DNA from: Woeseiaceae bacterium
GTDB taxonomy: Bacteria > Pseudomonadota > Gammaproteobacteria > Steroidobacterales > Woeseiaceae
Direction: 5' to 3'
DNA length: 36,342 nucleotides
Assembly (NCBI GenBank): GCA_024640365.1
Contig: JAHEFE010000027.1
Location: 1-36,342 of the forward strand
Position 1 is the stretch's first letter, and each line of letters starts with the position of its first letter. Position numbers and translations under genes: made by a program. The notes under the pieces were generated by a model, which saw only the letters and a program-made list of their open reading frames with translations, made no database searches and was not told where the DNA came from. This document shows, one piece after another, positions 35,977 to 36,342 of this stretch.

Positions 35977-36342
35977 ATGCGCACCTCAATGCCAGCGTCT
36001 TGCAAATACATTTTCAAATCCGGAATAGCGATTTCCCCGCTGTGAAACACACTTGCAGCAAGCGCGCCTGAGACAGAAGTTTGCTCCAGTAGATCCCGGA
36101 AGTGTGTCATCGCACCGGCGCCTCCCGAAGCAACCAGCGGTACTCGACAACGCTCCTGTACCATCGCGAGTTGCTCTATATCGTAACCACTGCGCACACC
36201 GTCATTGTTCATGCAATTAAGAACGATTTCGCCAACTCCGCGGTCCTGAGCCTCGCGTATCCAATTCAGGGTGGAGCGAGCTGTACTTTGAGTTCGCGTG
36301 GCGTCACCTGTGTATTGATAGACTTGCCACTCACTTTCGATG
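35973..36342 (-). CDS. hisF: Imidazole glycerol phosphate synthase subunit HisF (5' truncated by window edge)
   Basis: Only the C-terminal half is in the window; the frame is open to the right edge, so the ATG at 36212 is internal. [15 protein letters not shown], then [20 protein letters not shown] and [15 protein letters not shown] are HisF blocks of the (beta/alpha)8 barrel that turns PRFAR and ammonia into imidazole glycerol phosphate and AICAR. The usual GEI(L/V)LTSxDxDG reads NCMNNDG, a mild variation. It is followed directly by hisIE with a 4-bp overlap. The rest of the his operon should lie to the right. Confidence 0.93.
   Translation of the reverse strand, partial: IESEWQVYQYTGDATRTQSTARSTLNWIREAQDRGVGEIVLNCMNNDGVRSGYDIEQLAMVQERCRVPLVASGGAGAMTHFRDLLEQTSVSGALAASVFHSGEIAIPDLKMYLQDAGIEVRI

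Overview
The window reads as chromosome of a gammaproteobacterium, probably an uncultured or marine-type lineage. The evidence is the left-hand gene order (pilY1-pilE / lspA-ribF-murJ / rpsT / obgE-rpmA-rplU / ispB). This matches the Pseudomonas aeruginosa block around rpsT as I recall it, but without ileS, fkpB, ispH and proB. Codon use and GC are moderate, and nearly all genes are intact.

Layout. (1) 1-8608, conserved core: end of a PilY1-like pilus adhesin and a type IV pilin (+); signal peptidase II, FAD synthetase and the lipid II flippase MurJ (-); rpsT (+) with a clear promoter; obgE, rpmA and an unusually long rplU (-); ispB and tRNA-Pro(CGG) (+). Most of these units are separated by readable terminators.

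(2) 8609-14027, accessory zone hung on the tRNA-Pro gene. The 3' end of the tRNA recurs three more times (8783, 10920 and 13849), and a 141-bp repeat occurs at 8766 and 10903. An array of three short hairpins occurs twice (8710-8778 and 9004-9073), with compensatory base changes in all three stems. Between the repeats lie a secreted TPR protein divergent from a membrane-bound ToxR/CadC-like regulator, then an alpha/beta hydrolase and a type-B carboxylesterase. I see no integrase or transposase. This is the most unusual part of the window.

(3) 14028-25198: a class II glutamine amidotransferase; a four-gene ABC export operon (adaptor, ATPase, two FtsX-type permeases); a periplasmic M1 aminopeptidase with a HEAT-like tail; a tiny membrane protein overlapping an NCS1 nucleobase permease; a half-size EamA transporter; and a small P-loop kinase-like protein.

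(4) 25251-31892: a START-like secreted protein; a three-gene periplasmic redox operon (diheme peroxidase, Tat-exported phosphoesterase, monoheme cytochrome); two proteins of unknown function; and a DNA photolyase with no standard start codon.

(5) 31935-36342: a one-chain fusion of a PLP aminotransferase-fold enzyme with an APH-type kinase, an unrecognised 192-aa protein, and the hisF-hisIE end of a histidine operon that runs off the right edge.
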